Counted from the stretch's first letter, positions 6,946-13,773 are shown. The stretch: 16,015 nucleotides of DNA from an uncultured Bacteroides sp. (GCF_900547205.1 NZ_URFY01000073.1:1-16015); one strand, 5' to 3'. Notes: generated by a model from the sequence alone, not told the origin. Numbers and translations: made by a program.

Positions 6946-7167
6946 CTATCCTTTCACTCCGATGGTTGTCTTGAACTCGTATACAGCCATATCCTCGTCT
7001 AATTCCGGTCCGTGTACGGTTGCCGTGGTCAGTTCGGGATAAGTCATGGAATAGAAATCCATTACTTCATTGAGGGACATATCTGGGTCCGGATCGTTCA
7101 ACTTCAGTACGGAATTGTCCTTTTTCATTTTGAATACTCTTTTGAGCCCTTTCATTTCAAGTGCCAT
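6946..7167 (-). CDS. PRTRC system protein C, ubiquitin-like protein
   Basis: This 73-residue protein matches PRTRC protein C, a family grouped with prokaryotic ubiquitin-like (Prok_Ub) proteins. Typical features are RVFKMK near the N-terminus, LNDPDPDMSLNEVMDFY in the centre, YPELTTATVHGPE and a closing strand YEFKTTIGVKG. The size fits a single beta-grasp domain. The chain ends directly in glycine (VKG), as needed for adenylation by a ThiF/E1 enzyme, so no proteolytic trimming should be required; no JAB peptidase gene is present nearby. It lies 20 nt after the protein E gene in the operon. Use as a covalent modifier is inferred from fold and neighbours. Confidence 0.88.
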   Translation of the reverse strand: MALEMKGLKRVFKMKKDNSVLKLNDPDPDMSLNEVMDFYSMTYPELTTATVHGPELDEDMAVYEFKTTIGVKG

Positions 7168-7187
7168 AATCTTTTATATTTTTAGGT

Positions 7188-8321
7188 TTAACAACATACA
7201 AGTTCCATTTGTGCCTCATCTTTCAGCCTGCATTCCTCCGGGAAATCAAGAAATTCCGCATAAGGGTCTTCTTTCAGGCGTTCCCTGTCGCTTTCATCAT
7301 CCTTGTCGAAGTTGTAAGATTCCGTACTTTGCGGTTGGGAATGATACTCTCTGTTTCCGTTTATGCCTGATACAGACTGCATGGGAACAACCTGCGGCTG
7401 CGGTGGTACAGGCTGTTGCCATTGTCCGCCGTTTGCCTGCAACTGCTGTACGTACATTTGCGGCTGTCCCGGATATTGTCCCTGAGGCATATTGATTGCC
7501 GGTTGTTGCCATTGTGGATTATATGTCTGCGGTTGTCCCCCGGGCGTGGTTCCCGTCTGAGGCATGGCAACCGGCTGCTGCCATTGTTGTTCCGGCATCG
7601 GCTGTTGCATCGGTACGGGTTGTTGGGGCCATTGTTGCTGTGCAGATTGTGGTTGCGGTGTCATTCCTGCAACCGGTTGTTCCATGAACATTGGAATCTG
7701 GTCTCCGGGCTTCAGTTTCACCGGTGCCTCATTTGCTGGTTGTTGTGTCTGAGGAGATTGCATCTGCTGTGCTGGCTGCGGAGCTGTTTGCTGTGGTGCC
7801 GCTTCTCCTGCAAACAAGCTGCCTTCGGAGGCTTTCTTCTGCACTTCAACGATCTGATCCTCTATTTCCTTCTGCTTGTCGGCGGCAGCCAGCAACTTTG
7901 CCTGTTTGAGCCAGGTCAATGCCTCGGAATAGCGTTTCCCCGCTTTGGCATCCTCCGCTTTCTTCAGCAGCTTCTCCATCTTCTCCCGCTTTTCCCGTAC
8001 TTCTTTCGATTCCCTTTCATTAGCGGATTTTGCGGCCTTGCCTTGTGATGCTGCCAGTTCGGCCTGCTTTTCAAAGTCTTCCAGATTGGTCAGGATACCC
8101 TGCGCTTTCTGTACCGGTGCATGTAAGGCCCGCAGGAATTCAGCATCCAATTCTTCCGGTGTCCCATTGAATATCAAAGGAACCATGAGTTGCTGCGCCT
8201 CGCTTTTAAGGTTGGTACGTCTGGGCATGACTGCCACAGATAGATTGTCGTTCACTCGTCTGATGTTGATGCTCAGGTCTGTACCTGCTGCAATCATTTG
8301 ATGAATTGATTGAAAAAACAT
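7188..8321 (-). CDS. PRTRC system protein E with Q/P-rich tail
   Basis: This 377-residue protein starts with the PRTRC E domain (about 1-70: MFFQSIHQMI, LSINIRRVNDNLSVAVMPR, PLIFNGTPEELDAEFLRAL). A charged coiled-coil region follows (about 80-165), rich in Lys, Glu and Ala. Residues 174-330 are an extremely glutamine/proline-rich low-complexity segment containing QW(Q/P)QP at 229-234, 245-250, 269-274 and 299-304. The acidic C-terminus (335-377) contains DKDDESDRERLKEDPYAEFLDF, a possible docking tail. The function is unknown; an adaptor or scaffold in the cassette is possible. It is much longer than the conserved domain because of the tail. It is in the leftward operon, 20 nt from each neighbour. 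Confidence 0.87.
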   Translation of the reverse strand: MFFQSIHQMIAAGTDLSINIRRVNDNLSVAVMPRRTNLKSEAQQLMVPLIFNGTPEELDAEFLRALHAPVQKAQGILTNLEDFEKQAELAASQGKAAKSANERESKEVREKREKMEKLLKKAEDAKAGKRYSEALTWLKQAKLLAAADKQKEIEDQIVEVQKKASEGSLFAGEAAPQQTAPQPAQQMQSPQTQQPANEAPVKLKPGDQIPMFMEQPVAGMTPQPQSAQQQWPQQPVPMQQPMPEQQWQQPVAMPQTGTTPGGQPQTYNPQWQQPAINMPQGQYPGQPQMYVQQLQANGGQWQQPVPPQPQVVPMQSVSGINGNREYHSQPQSTESYNFDKDDESDRERLKEDPYAEFLDFPEECRLKDEAQMELVCC

Positions 8322-8341
8322 AATGTTAAAGTATTAAAGTG

Positions 8342-8560
8342 TTATACATAAGTTTCCTTGCAAAATTCTTTGAGAATCTTGCTTCTGTCAGGACGGTTGC
8401 CAATATTCTTTAACGGTTCCAGATAATATCCGATGGTCTTTGGCTCGTCCACCGTATTTGGGAAGCGTCTCTTGACCGGTTTGATAATCCCCAGTGACGG
8501 CCATACTGCCGGCATCACCGGTGCTTGCGGAGTAAATGATCTTGTTTCCATGACTTTCAT
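8342..8560 (-). CDS. Small hypothetical protein
   Basis: This 72-residue soluble, basic protein (KPVKRRFPN, RPDRSKILKEF) has no motif I recognise. It is proline-rich in its first half and lacks a signal peptide or membrane segment. Gaps of 10 nt upstream and 20 nt downstream place it firmly in the PRTRC operon, which is the main reason to accept it as a gene. It could be a small partner of protein E or of the membrane protein encoded before it. Confidence 0.65.
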   Translation of the reverse strand: MKVMETRSFTPQAPVMPAVWPSLGIIKPVKRRFPNTVDEPKTIGYYLEPLKNIGNRPDRSKILKEFCKETYV

Positions 8561-8570
8561 ATTTGAGGGT

Positions 8571-8783
8571 TTATATTAATATTCCGATAACAAGCAGGAC
8601 GATGAGAACCTTTACGATAAGGGACATTGTCTTGAAGAACAGACTGATGATTCCTCCGGAGAGAAACAGCAGTACGATCGTGTAGACCGGAACAATGCCT
8701 TTGTTGCAGAGCAGGCATATTCCGACAAGCAATACCAGTGTGACCACTTGCTTGCAGATACTTTCAATGAGATGTAGTTTCAT
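8571..8783 (-). CDS. Small inner-membrane protein
   Basis: This 70-residue protein is almost wholly hydrophobic. Predicted membrane segments are about 12-26 (VVTLVLLVGICLLC), 30-48 (IVPVYTIVLLFLSGGIISL) and 53-70 (SLIVKVLIVLLVIGILI), with short loops containing CNKG and FFKTM. It has no recognised family. It is first of the seven genes running to 4289, directly after the structured non-coding region. A membrane anchor or a toxic small peptide are both possible; the sequence does not decide. Confidence 0.65.
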   Translation of the reverse strand: MKLHLIESICKQVVTLVLLVGICLLCNKGIVPVYTIVLLFLSGGIISLFFKTMSLIVKVLIVLLVIGILI

Positions 8784-8853
8784 AACTTCTGATTTTTAAT
8801 GAATGAAAAATCCCATCGGGATATGTTTTCCCGATTTTATAGGCCCCCGGCCG

Positions 8854-8971
8854 TTGGATTGCCTTTTTGCGCAAGGCTTGGCGGAGAAAAATACCGGAAC
8901 GGAGTGAGGATGATTTTTCTCCGTCAACCAGCCCGCAGGGCCGCCTTGCAGCAAATAATGAGGCAATCCAA
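8854..8971. ncRNA. Putative branched structured RNA or cruciform
   Basis: An outer stem joins TTGGATTGCCT (8854-8864) with AGGCAATCCAA (8961-8971). Inside it TGCGCAAGGC (8868-8877) pairs with GCCTTGCaGCA (8943-8953). Two branches follow: CGGAGAAAAAT/ATTTTTCTCCG (8882-8892 with 8913-8923) and GCCC/GGGC (8931-8941). All main stems are perfect apart from one bulged A, which is far more order than expected by chance. It could be an sRNA, an mRNA leader for the PRTRC operon, an origin of transfer or a DNA-level cruciform. The strand of any transcript is unknown. Confidence 0.5.
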
Positions 8972-9016
8972 TACCTTTGCCGTTTAAAAGCGGCAAAACG
9001 TATCTGTCTAAAACAA

Positions 9017-9045
9017 GAAATGCAGACCTTTACAGCCTGCATTTC
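9017..9045 (-). terminator. Intrinsic terminator after topoisomerase III
   Basis: Arms GAAATGCAG and CTGCATTTC form a 9-bp stem with an 11-nt loop. On the leftward transcript it is followed by TTGTTTT. It lies 31 nt after the topoisomerase stop. Confidence 0.7.
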
Positions 9046-9075
9046 CATGTTATGCGTTTACCTATTAATATATGC

Positions 9076-10842
9076 TCATTCTCTGGGTTTGTATCTCCGG
9101 AATATCTCGTCCGTCACTTCTGTTGCCAGTTCCAGCGCTTTGCCCAGGAATTCCTCCTGCGTGAGTTTACCCCTTTCCATACGTGCCAGCTGCGCTTCCC
9201 AGCCGGATGTCAGTGCGGCATTGGTAATCTTCATTCCCCGTACCGTCTCGTATACATATAGCCCTTTCCGTGTCGGTATGATGTATTTTCCCGAATAGCG
9301 GATATACTTGCGGCTTATCAGCGTCTGCATGATACCGGCACGTGTGGCAACTGTGCCCAGTCCTGCGGTATCCATATAGTCTATCAGTTCCGCATCCGTA
9401 TAAGGAGATACGGGAAGCCCTTTCCTGCGTATCAGGTTGCATCCTGCAATGCCCAGGATGTCATTACTTCCAATCTCCGGCAGCTCGATGGATTCGTATC
9501 CATCTGTATCAATGGAACTTTCCCTCTCGAAGATGCTGAACCATCCTTTTTCAAGGATACGGTATGCCTGCACACGGAATTTATGGTCTGCGCATACGGC
9601 ATCCACCGTGGTATATTCCACTTTGCAGGCCGGCATGAAAGCTTCCAGCATACGTCCGACGATCAGCATATAAACCAGCATCTCTTCCCGTTCCAGTCCT
9701 TCGGGACGCATATCAGTGATAATGATTGCGGGATGTTCTGTAACCCGGTCCTCGTCTATGACATTTCTTGGCAGGTCGAAAAAATTTATGCCCATTGACT
9801 TTACATACGGTCTGAACTCTTTCCGGTTCATGATCTTTTCCATGATGCGCGGCAACGTATTATATACGTCTTCCGACACATGTCTGCTGGAGGTGCGCGG
9901 ATAGGAAATCAGTTTCTTTTCATAAAGTTTCTGTGCAATCTCCTGTGTCCGCATTGCGGTGAGGTTATGATAACGGTTCGCGTCTTTCTGGAGTTCGGTC
10001 AGATTATACAGGGCTGGCGGCAGGATTTCCTTCACCTTGCGGCTTACGGACATGATACTTGCCTTTCCCTCCGCCTTGCAGGCATCATAAAGCTGTGCCG
10101 CCGTATCCTTGTCGGCAAACTCTTCCATGCAGCGCATCTTTACCAACCGGCCGGCCTTGTTTACGACAATGCATACCGGCCAGCTGTCGGAAGAAATAAA
10201 GCTCTCCCTCTCACGGTAACGGCTGCAGATGGCTGCCAGTACGGGAGTCTGTACCCGTCCCAGTGAATTGTTGCCCAGTCCGGTGGCGCGGCAGATGGCG
10301 TAACTGGCATTCACGCCCAAAAGCCAGTCCGCTTTGTTGCGGCTGTCCGCAGCCAGATACATGGCGTCATAGAGGCTGTCCGGCTGCAGGTTTTCCATCC
10401 CTTTGCGTACGGCTTCATCCGTCAGTGACGAAATCCACAGGCGCAGGCAGGGATGCTTGCATCCGAAATACCCGTACAGGTAGCGGAACAGCATTTCTCC
10501 TTCGCGAGAAGCGTCGGTAGCCGCAATGATGGTATCGCACGCGGCGAATACTTTCCCGATCACCTTCAACTGGAGTACGGCTTGAATATCCGGTACCCAT
10601 CCTGTATCGGTTTTGACATGCTTCACCATCAGTCGAAACGGTGCCGGATTCAACGGGAAATCTTCGCGTTCCATCCGGGCTGTCCCGTAATCCTTCGGCA
10701 TGGCCAGGGAAAGCATGTTCCCGAATGTCCATGTCACCATATAGCCGTTGCCGGTCATGTAACCGTTTTCCTTGGTATTTGCGCCTACAACTCTTGCTAT
10801 CTCTCTGCCCACGTTGGGCCTGTCCGTCAATATTGCGATCAT
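9076..10842 (-). CDS. topB: DNA topoisomerase III (type IA)
   Basis: This 588-residue enzyme cleaves and rejoins single DNA strands and should relax or decatenate element DNA. The TOPRIM domain (1-125) has DRPNVGREIA near the N-terminus and the acidic motif ATDASREGE (D110, E114, E116). The catalytic tyrosine is Y314 in LISYPRTSSRHVSED. Other type IA signatures are LGRVQTP (194-200), TEHPAIIIT (368-376) and GLGTVATRA (494-502). The usual leading EKP is DRP here (D7). There are no C-terminal zinc fingers, and the length is short of chromosomal TopB, as in plasmid and ICE versions. The exc gene of CTnDOT is a related topoisomerase of an excision operon. The ATG at 10842 is preceded by a hairpin at 10860-10889. 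It is the third gene of the leftward cluster. Confidence 0.95.
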   Translation of the reverse strand: MIAILTDRPNVGREIARVVGANTKENGYMTGNGYMVTWTFGNMLSLAMPKDYGTARMEREDFPLNPAPFRLMVKHVKTDTGWVPDIQAVLQLKVIGKVFAACDTIIAATDASREGEMLFRYLYGYFGCKHPCLRLWISSLTDEAVRKGMENLQPDSLYDAMYLAADSRNKADWLLGVNASYAICRATGLGNNSLGRVQTPVLAAICSRYRERESFISSDSWPVCIVVNKAGRLVKMRCMEEFADKDTAAQLYDACKAEGKASIMSVSRKVKEILPPALYNLTELQKDANRYHNLTAMRTQEIAQKLYEKKLISYPRTSSRHVSEDVYNTLPRIMEKIMNRKEFRPYVKSMGINFFDLPRNVIDEDRVTEHPAIIITDMRPEGLEREEMLVYMLIVGRMLEAFMPACKVEYTTVDAVCADHKFRVQAYRILEKGWFSIFERESSIDTDGYESIELPEIGSNDILGIAGCNLIRRKGLPVSPYTDAELIDYMDTAGLGTVATRAGIMQTLISRKYIRYSGKYIIPTRKGLYVYETVRGMKITNAALTSGWEAQLARMERGKLTQEEFLGKALELATEVTDEIFRRYKPRE

Positions 10843-10859
10843 AATCTTTCTTTTTTATG

Positions 10860-10889
10860 CACTCCGTACCATACAGACAGTACGGAGTG
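10860..10889. repeat. Perfect inverted repeat before topB
   Basis: Arms CACTCCGTAC (10860-10869) and GTACGGAGTG (10880-10889) pair perfectly over 10 bp with a 10-nt loop, ending 18 nt before the topB ATG. No T run follows on the leftward strand, so a plain terminator is unlikely. An operator or leader hairpin that tunes topB expression fits better. Confidence 0.6.
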
Positions 10890-10935
10890 GCAGGTTAAAC
10901 TTTAGTGATTGAAATACAATTTACATGATGTGGGG

Positions 10936-11199
10936 TTAGATATTCTCTTCGGCTTGCAGCCCGTTGATTTCCATAACCGGCTTTCCGTCCGGTCCTTCCG
11001 CCAGTTTCAAAACGGCATCCATTGTCAGTGACAATACGGGAGTGTGGATTTTCAGCGGTACGGGTTCGGTTTCTTCCCCTTGCAGGAGAAGTTCGAGGCT
11101 GCCGTCCTCTTCCAGCTGTTTTTGGCTGATGCCGATATTTTCCAGTTGTTTCCAGTCAAGGTCTTCCGCCTTGAATACATGATTGATGTTCTGATTCAT
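10936..11199 (-). CDS. Small DUF4099-like protein
   Basis: This 87-residue protein aligns by eye with residues about 198-268 of the neighbouring large protein. Both have DW..LE.(I/M)G(I/V)S...LE..G, then a short variable stretch, PL....., and a closing segment with PDG.......GL. It is therefore a stand-alone DUF4099-type domain. The family is common in Bacteroides conjugative elements next to topoisomerase genes; its biochemical role is unknown. It sits 61 nt after the large gene and 93 nt before topB, probably on the same transcript. Acidic composition (ENIGISQKQLEEDG) argues against direct DNA binding. Confidence 0.75.
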   Translation of the reverse strand: MNQNINHVFKAEDLDWKQLENIGISQKQLEEDGSLELLLQGEETEPVPLKIHTPVLSLTMDAVLKLAEGPDGKPVMEINGLQAEENI

Positions 11200-11260
11200 A
11201 TCCGTTCGGATTAAAAAGGTTCATGAATAATTTCTGTTTTTTACTGCGGTCATGCAGGGC

Positions 11261-13093
11261 TTAGACGGCTTGTCTTGCGCCTTTTTTCTGTTCCTGCTGC
11301 TGGCTCTGGCTGTTTTCCGCCTGTGCATTCCGTCGGGAGGTGTCACGTCGGATATCCGGATTCTCCTGGAAATATTGCAGCTGCCCCGTGTTGGCATTGA
11401 CTTTCAGATAAGAACTGAATGTCTTGTTGTTGGAGCTTTTCAGGTCGGAAACAAGAATTGCCTTGCCGTCCTGCAGATTGGCCCGTTCCTGCGCCGTGAA
11501 CACGTGCCCGTAAACTTCTGCCGGAATTCTGGGAGCTTGCTGCTCGTTGAATCCGTCCGGTGTACGGGAATACTGCTGTCTTCCCGTCACCATGTCCAGT
11601 TTCACAAAGGAAGAGAACTCTTCTCCTTTGCGGTTGATCATGTTTTCGAGGAAGATCGGCTGTCCCTTGCGCAGCATCTCCTTATCTTCAGGCGTGAGTT
11701 GCACGTTGCAGATTTCCTTGGGGATATAGACTTCCCCGGTTTCCGGGTTGTGGCGGGTATAATTCGGCCTTCCGGTTACTTTGTCCAGCGTCACGAATGA
11801 TGAGAACTGTTCCCCGTTGGTACGTTTCATGTCCTCCACAAGGATGGTATGCCCTTCGCTGAGCATCTTGATCTGATTGGGAGACAGCTGCACGCCGCCC
11901 AGTGTCTGCTGGTTGAACGTCTGGTTCTGGGGAAAGATATATTCAAGTCCGCGGCGTTCCGCACTGTATTGGAGTGTCGCTTCAAAGGGTTTTCCTTTGG
12001 AAGAAATCATTCCGTCCACGAATACCGGCTTTCCTTCTTTCAGGGCTTGTATCTCGTCAGCGGTCAGCTTCACGCCTTTAACCTCCTGGGGGATATATAC
12101 GTTTTCCTGACGGACGGCCACCAGCTCGTTCGTGTTCTTGTCAATGGAAATCAGACAGGGAGTATAAGCACCGCCTCGGAGACTCAGTTCCGCTACGCGT
12201 CCCATATTTCCCGTTTCGCGCAGGTTCTTCTTGTCCTCTTCGGTGAAGATGTGTCCGAAATAAGGTCTTTCCAGTTCCGGCTCCTTGCGGATGCCGTGAA
12301 TGCCCAGACCGATCTGCCCGTCCGGCTGGTTGATGAGTGACAGTCTCGCGTCCAGACGGACAGTGGCACAACCGAGTGTCAATGTCAGCGGTACCAGCTT
12401 GTTTGTCTTGTAACCTTTCAGCATGGAGTCCAGCAGCCCCTGCTGTTCCAGGGATGCTTTCGATACACCCATTCTCTCCAAAGACGCCCAGTCCACCATG
12501 TTTTCATTGTAACGGTAGCGGGGAGCCTGCTGCTCCTGCGGTTGTGGAGACTGGGTTTGCGGCTGTGCGGCCTGCGTTGTCTGTTGCGGCTGCTCTTGCG
12601 GCTTCTGTTCTTTTTTCTTAGCCATAGTCGTTTCTTCTTTTTCGTTCGTACTCTGTTCCTTCTTGTTTTCTCTCGGACGGATTTCATAGCGCTTGAGGAA
12701 CTCTTTCACCGCATCCGTCTCTTTGCCTTGCGACAAATCCTTGATTGCCTGCTTGTTCTGCTTGTAATCATGGATGGTCATGCGTATCAGCCGGAAATGG
12801 GTAGGCTCTTTCAGCTGGCTCCAGAAATTCTTGATGAAGTTTTCCAGGATGCTGGAATGCTTGTCGAACTTCAGGAATGAATTCTCGTTCTTCTCATCAG
12901 CCGGAACCGTTTTCGCTTTTCCCTTTCCGTCAATTTCGCTGACAGCTTGTACACCGCTTTTCGGGTCGTTCTTGTTGTGGACCAGCAGCAGTTCATTGAG
13001 CTGTTCCACATACGGCTTTTCCTTTGCGGGCTTCTGTGTCCTGCGTGTCCGCTTGGGCTTCTCTTTCATGTTTTTTTCTTGTGCCATATTCAT
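11261..13093 (-). CDS. DUF4099/DUF3945 multi-repeat protein
   Basis: This 610-residue soluble protein has a very basic start (EKPKRTRRTQKPAKEK, 11-26) and an N-terminal domain of unknown type (27-140). A Q/P-rich linker (165-190) leads to a DUF4099-like domain (195-268). Several DUF3945 units follow (about 276-335, 336-390, 397-455, 456-515, 522-577), each with the pattern L(T/S)..(E/Q)...L..G..(I/V)....M....G..F.S....D..(T/N)G. The tail is charged and Q-rich. Such proteins accompany topoisomerase III in Bacteroides elements and may act in DNA processing; the activity is not known. An internal ATG at 12625 (M157, MAKKKEQK) follows an A/G-rich stretch and could be an original start, suggesting a gene fusion. 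It is first in the leftward cluster, under the repeat array at 13174-13213. Confidence 0.85.
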   Translation of the reverse strand: MNMAQEKNMKEKPKRTRRTQKPAKEKPYVEQLNELLLVHNKNDPKSGVQAVSEIDGKGKAKTVPADEKNENSFLKFDKHSSILENFIKNFWSQLKEPTHFRLIRMTIHDYKQNKQAIKDLSQGKETDAVKEFLKRYEIRPRENKKEQSTNEKEETTMAKKKEQKPQEQPQQTTQAAQPQTQSPQPQEQQAPRYRYNENMVDWASLERMGVSKASLEQQGLLDSMLKGYKTNKLVPLTLTLGCATVRLDARLSLINQPDGQIGLGIHGIRKEPELERPYFGHIFTEEDKKNLRETGNMGRVAELSLRGGAYTPCLISIDKNTNELVAVRQENVYIPQEVKGVKLTADEIQALKEGKPVFVDGMISSKGKPFEATLQYSAERRGLEYIFPQNQTFNQQTLGGVQLSPNQIKMLSEGHTILVEDMKRTNGEQFSSFVTLDKVTGRPNYTRHNPETGEVYIPKEICNVQLTPEDKEMLRKGQPIFLENMINRKGEEFSSFVKLDMVTGRQQYSRTPDGFNEQQAPRIPAEVYGHVFTAQERANLQDGKAILVSDLKSSNNKTFSSYLKVNANTGQLQYFQENPDIRRDTSRRNAQAENSQSQQQEQKKGARQAV

Positions 13094-13127
13094 TACTTTT
13101 TGAGGTTAATGGAATCGTTTGACAGTT

Positions 13128-13135
13128 CAAATGTA
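13128..13135 (-). promoter_or_regulatory. -7 box of the large leftward cluster
   Basis: Minus-strand 13135-13128 reads TACATTTG, matching TAnnTTTG. I see no good -33 element at 19-21 nt spacing, which would make this promoter dependent on an activator, perhaps one bound at the repeats 39 bp further upstream. Confidence 0.5.
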
Positions 13136-13173
13136 GAAGCTAAATCTGAATAAAATGCTGATTTTCAAATCGG

Positions 13174-13213
13174 TGGCATCACGTGTCATCGGATGTCATC
13201 AGATGTCAAAGGC
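13174..13213. repeat. Four-copy 10-bp direct repeat, putative operator
   Basis: Consecutive 10-mers are TGGCATCACG, TGTCATCGGA, TGTCATCAGA and TGTCAAAGGC. Motif, copy number, period and orientation match the array at 2833-2872. This array begins 81 bp from the start codon it faces; the other begins 61 bp away. Confidence 0.7.
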
Positions 13214-13442
13214 GGGAGGGAAAGAAGAGGCGAAAAGGAAGCGAGAAAGAGGTGGATGCGCGATGCAAAGCCTAACTATGCAGAGCAGAGGGAGCTGAAG
13301 TCCCTTGCTTTCTTGTGGAAACTTATATTTCCTGCTGCGGACAGATTGCGAAAATTGGATTACCATTGTATCATTTATAGGAAATCCGGCAAAAGAAGAG
13401 GCGCATTCATTCAACGCCATGCGTCGCGTCGGTCGCAGTTAG
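13214..13442. other. Non-coding stretch before the inverted repeat
   Basis: No supported gene. It is purine-rich at the left (13214-13260), and short imperfect palindromes such as AGGGA/TCCCT (13289-13305) and GGAAA/TTTCC (13317-13332) occur. A rightward open frame (13193-13591) crosses it but also covers the repeat array and the inverted repeat, so it is probably fortuitous. Confidence 0.5.
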
Positions 13443-13594
13443 TCCCTATAATCTCCCGTCAAATCAAAAACGTAGTCGGAGCGTTTTTTTCAAATGAATT
13501 TTCTCCGACTTTAGTCGCAAAGAAAATTCTTTTGAAAAACCACCGGCTTGAACGTGGAGACAAAACGTTTTTTGATTTTCCTTTATTATAGGGA
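13443..13594. repeat. 152-bp nested inverted repeat (MITE-like or structured RNA)
   Basis: Outer arms TCCCTATAAT (13443-13452) and ATTATAGGGA (13585-13594) match perfectly. Next, AATCAAAAACGT (13462-13473) pairs with ACGTTTTTTGATT (13565-13577) with one extra T. An inner stem spans 13486-13504 and 13521-13539, containing CAAA..AATTTTCT and AGAAAATT..TTTG, with 17 pairs around one 2x2 mismatch. At its tip CGACT/AGTCG (13506-13517) forms a final hairpin. No gene is encoded. Terminal inverted repeats around a short AT-rich body suggest a miniature transposable element; a structured RNA is the alternative. No obvious target-site duplication is seen. Confidence 0.6.
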
Positions 13595-13708
13595 ATAACG
13601 GTTGTTCAGCATATTTATTGGGAAAAGGAAGTTTTGATGAAGAATTAAAAGAGATAGAGTTATGAGAAACAAGGAGACTCTAAAATTGAAATAAACTTCT
13701 TCTAATGT

Positions 13709-13739
13709 TTCGAATATCGTGTATTTTGTGTTATTTTTG
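13709..13739 (+). promoter_or_regulatory. Promoter of the TPR-AraC regulator gene
   Basis: TATTTTTG at 13732-13739 matches TAnnTTTG. TTCG at 13709-13712 lies at the right 19-nt spacing but only partly fits the -33 TTTG. Transcription would start about 28 nt before the ATG. Confidence 0.55.
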
Positions 13740-13773
13740 CAATAAATTATTTATGAACGCACACGATTGAATC

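Larger units (their letters stand above)
8784..9075. other. Structured non-coding region
   Basis: There is no credible gene between topoisomerase III and the small membrane protein. Successive palindromes fill the stretch: ATCGGG/CCCGAT (8815-8835), a large branched structure (8854-8971), TTTGCCG/CGGCAAA (8976-8997) and the hairpin at 9017-9045. I see no TAnnTTTG promoter box for the downstream leftward genes, so they probably depend on readthrough or a different promoter type. Confidence 0.7.

Noticed and set aside
7416..8048. 210-residue rightward Cys/Leu-rich open frame
   Set aside because: It is the antisense shadow of the Q/P-rich and coiled-coil part of PRTRC protein E.
8764..9048. 94-residue leftward open frame across the structured region
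   Set aside because: It is made entirely of palindromic DNA and overlaps the topB terminator; several other frames across the same palindromes are also open.
11252..11800. 182-residue rightward open frame, with others up to 13153
   Set aside because: These are antisense to the DUF3945 gene, whose repeated domains are clear.
13193..13591. 132-residue rightward open frame
   Set aside because: It begins inside the 10-bp repeat array and ends inside the nested inverted repeat; a role for those DNA structures explains the sequence better than a protein.
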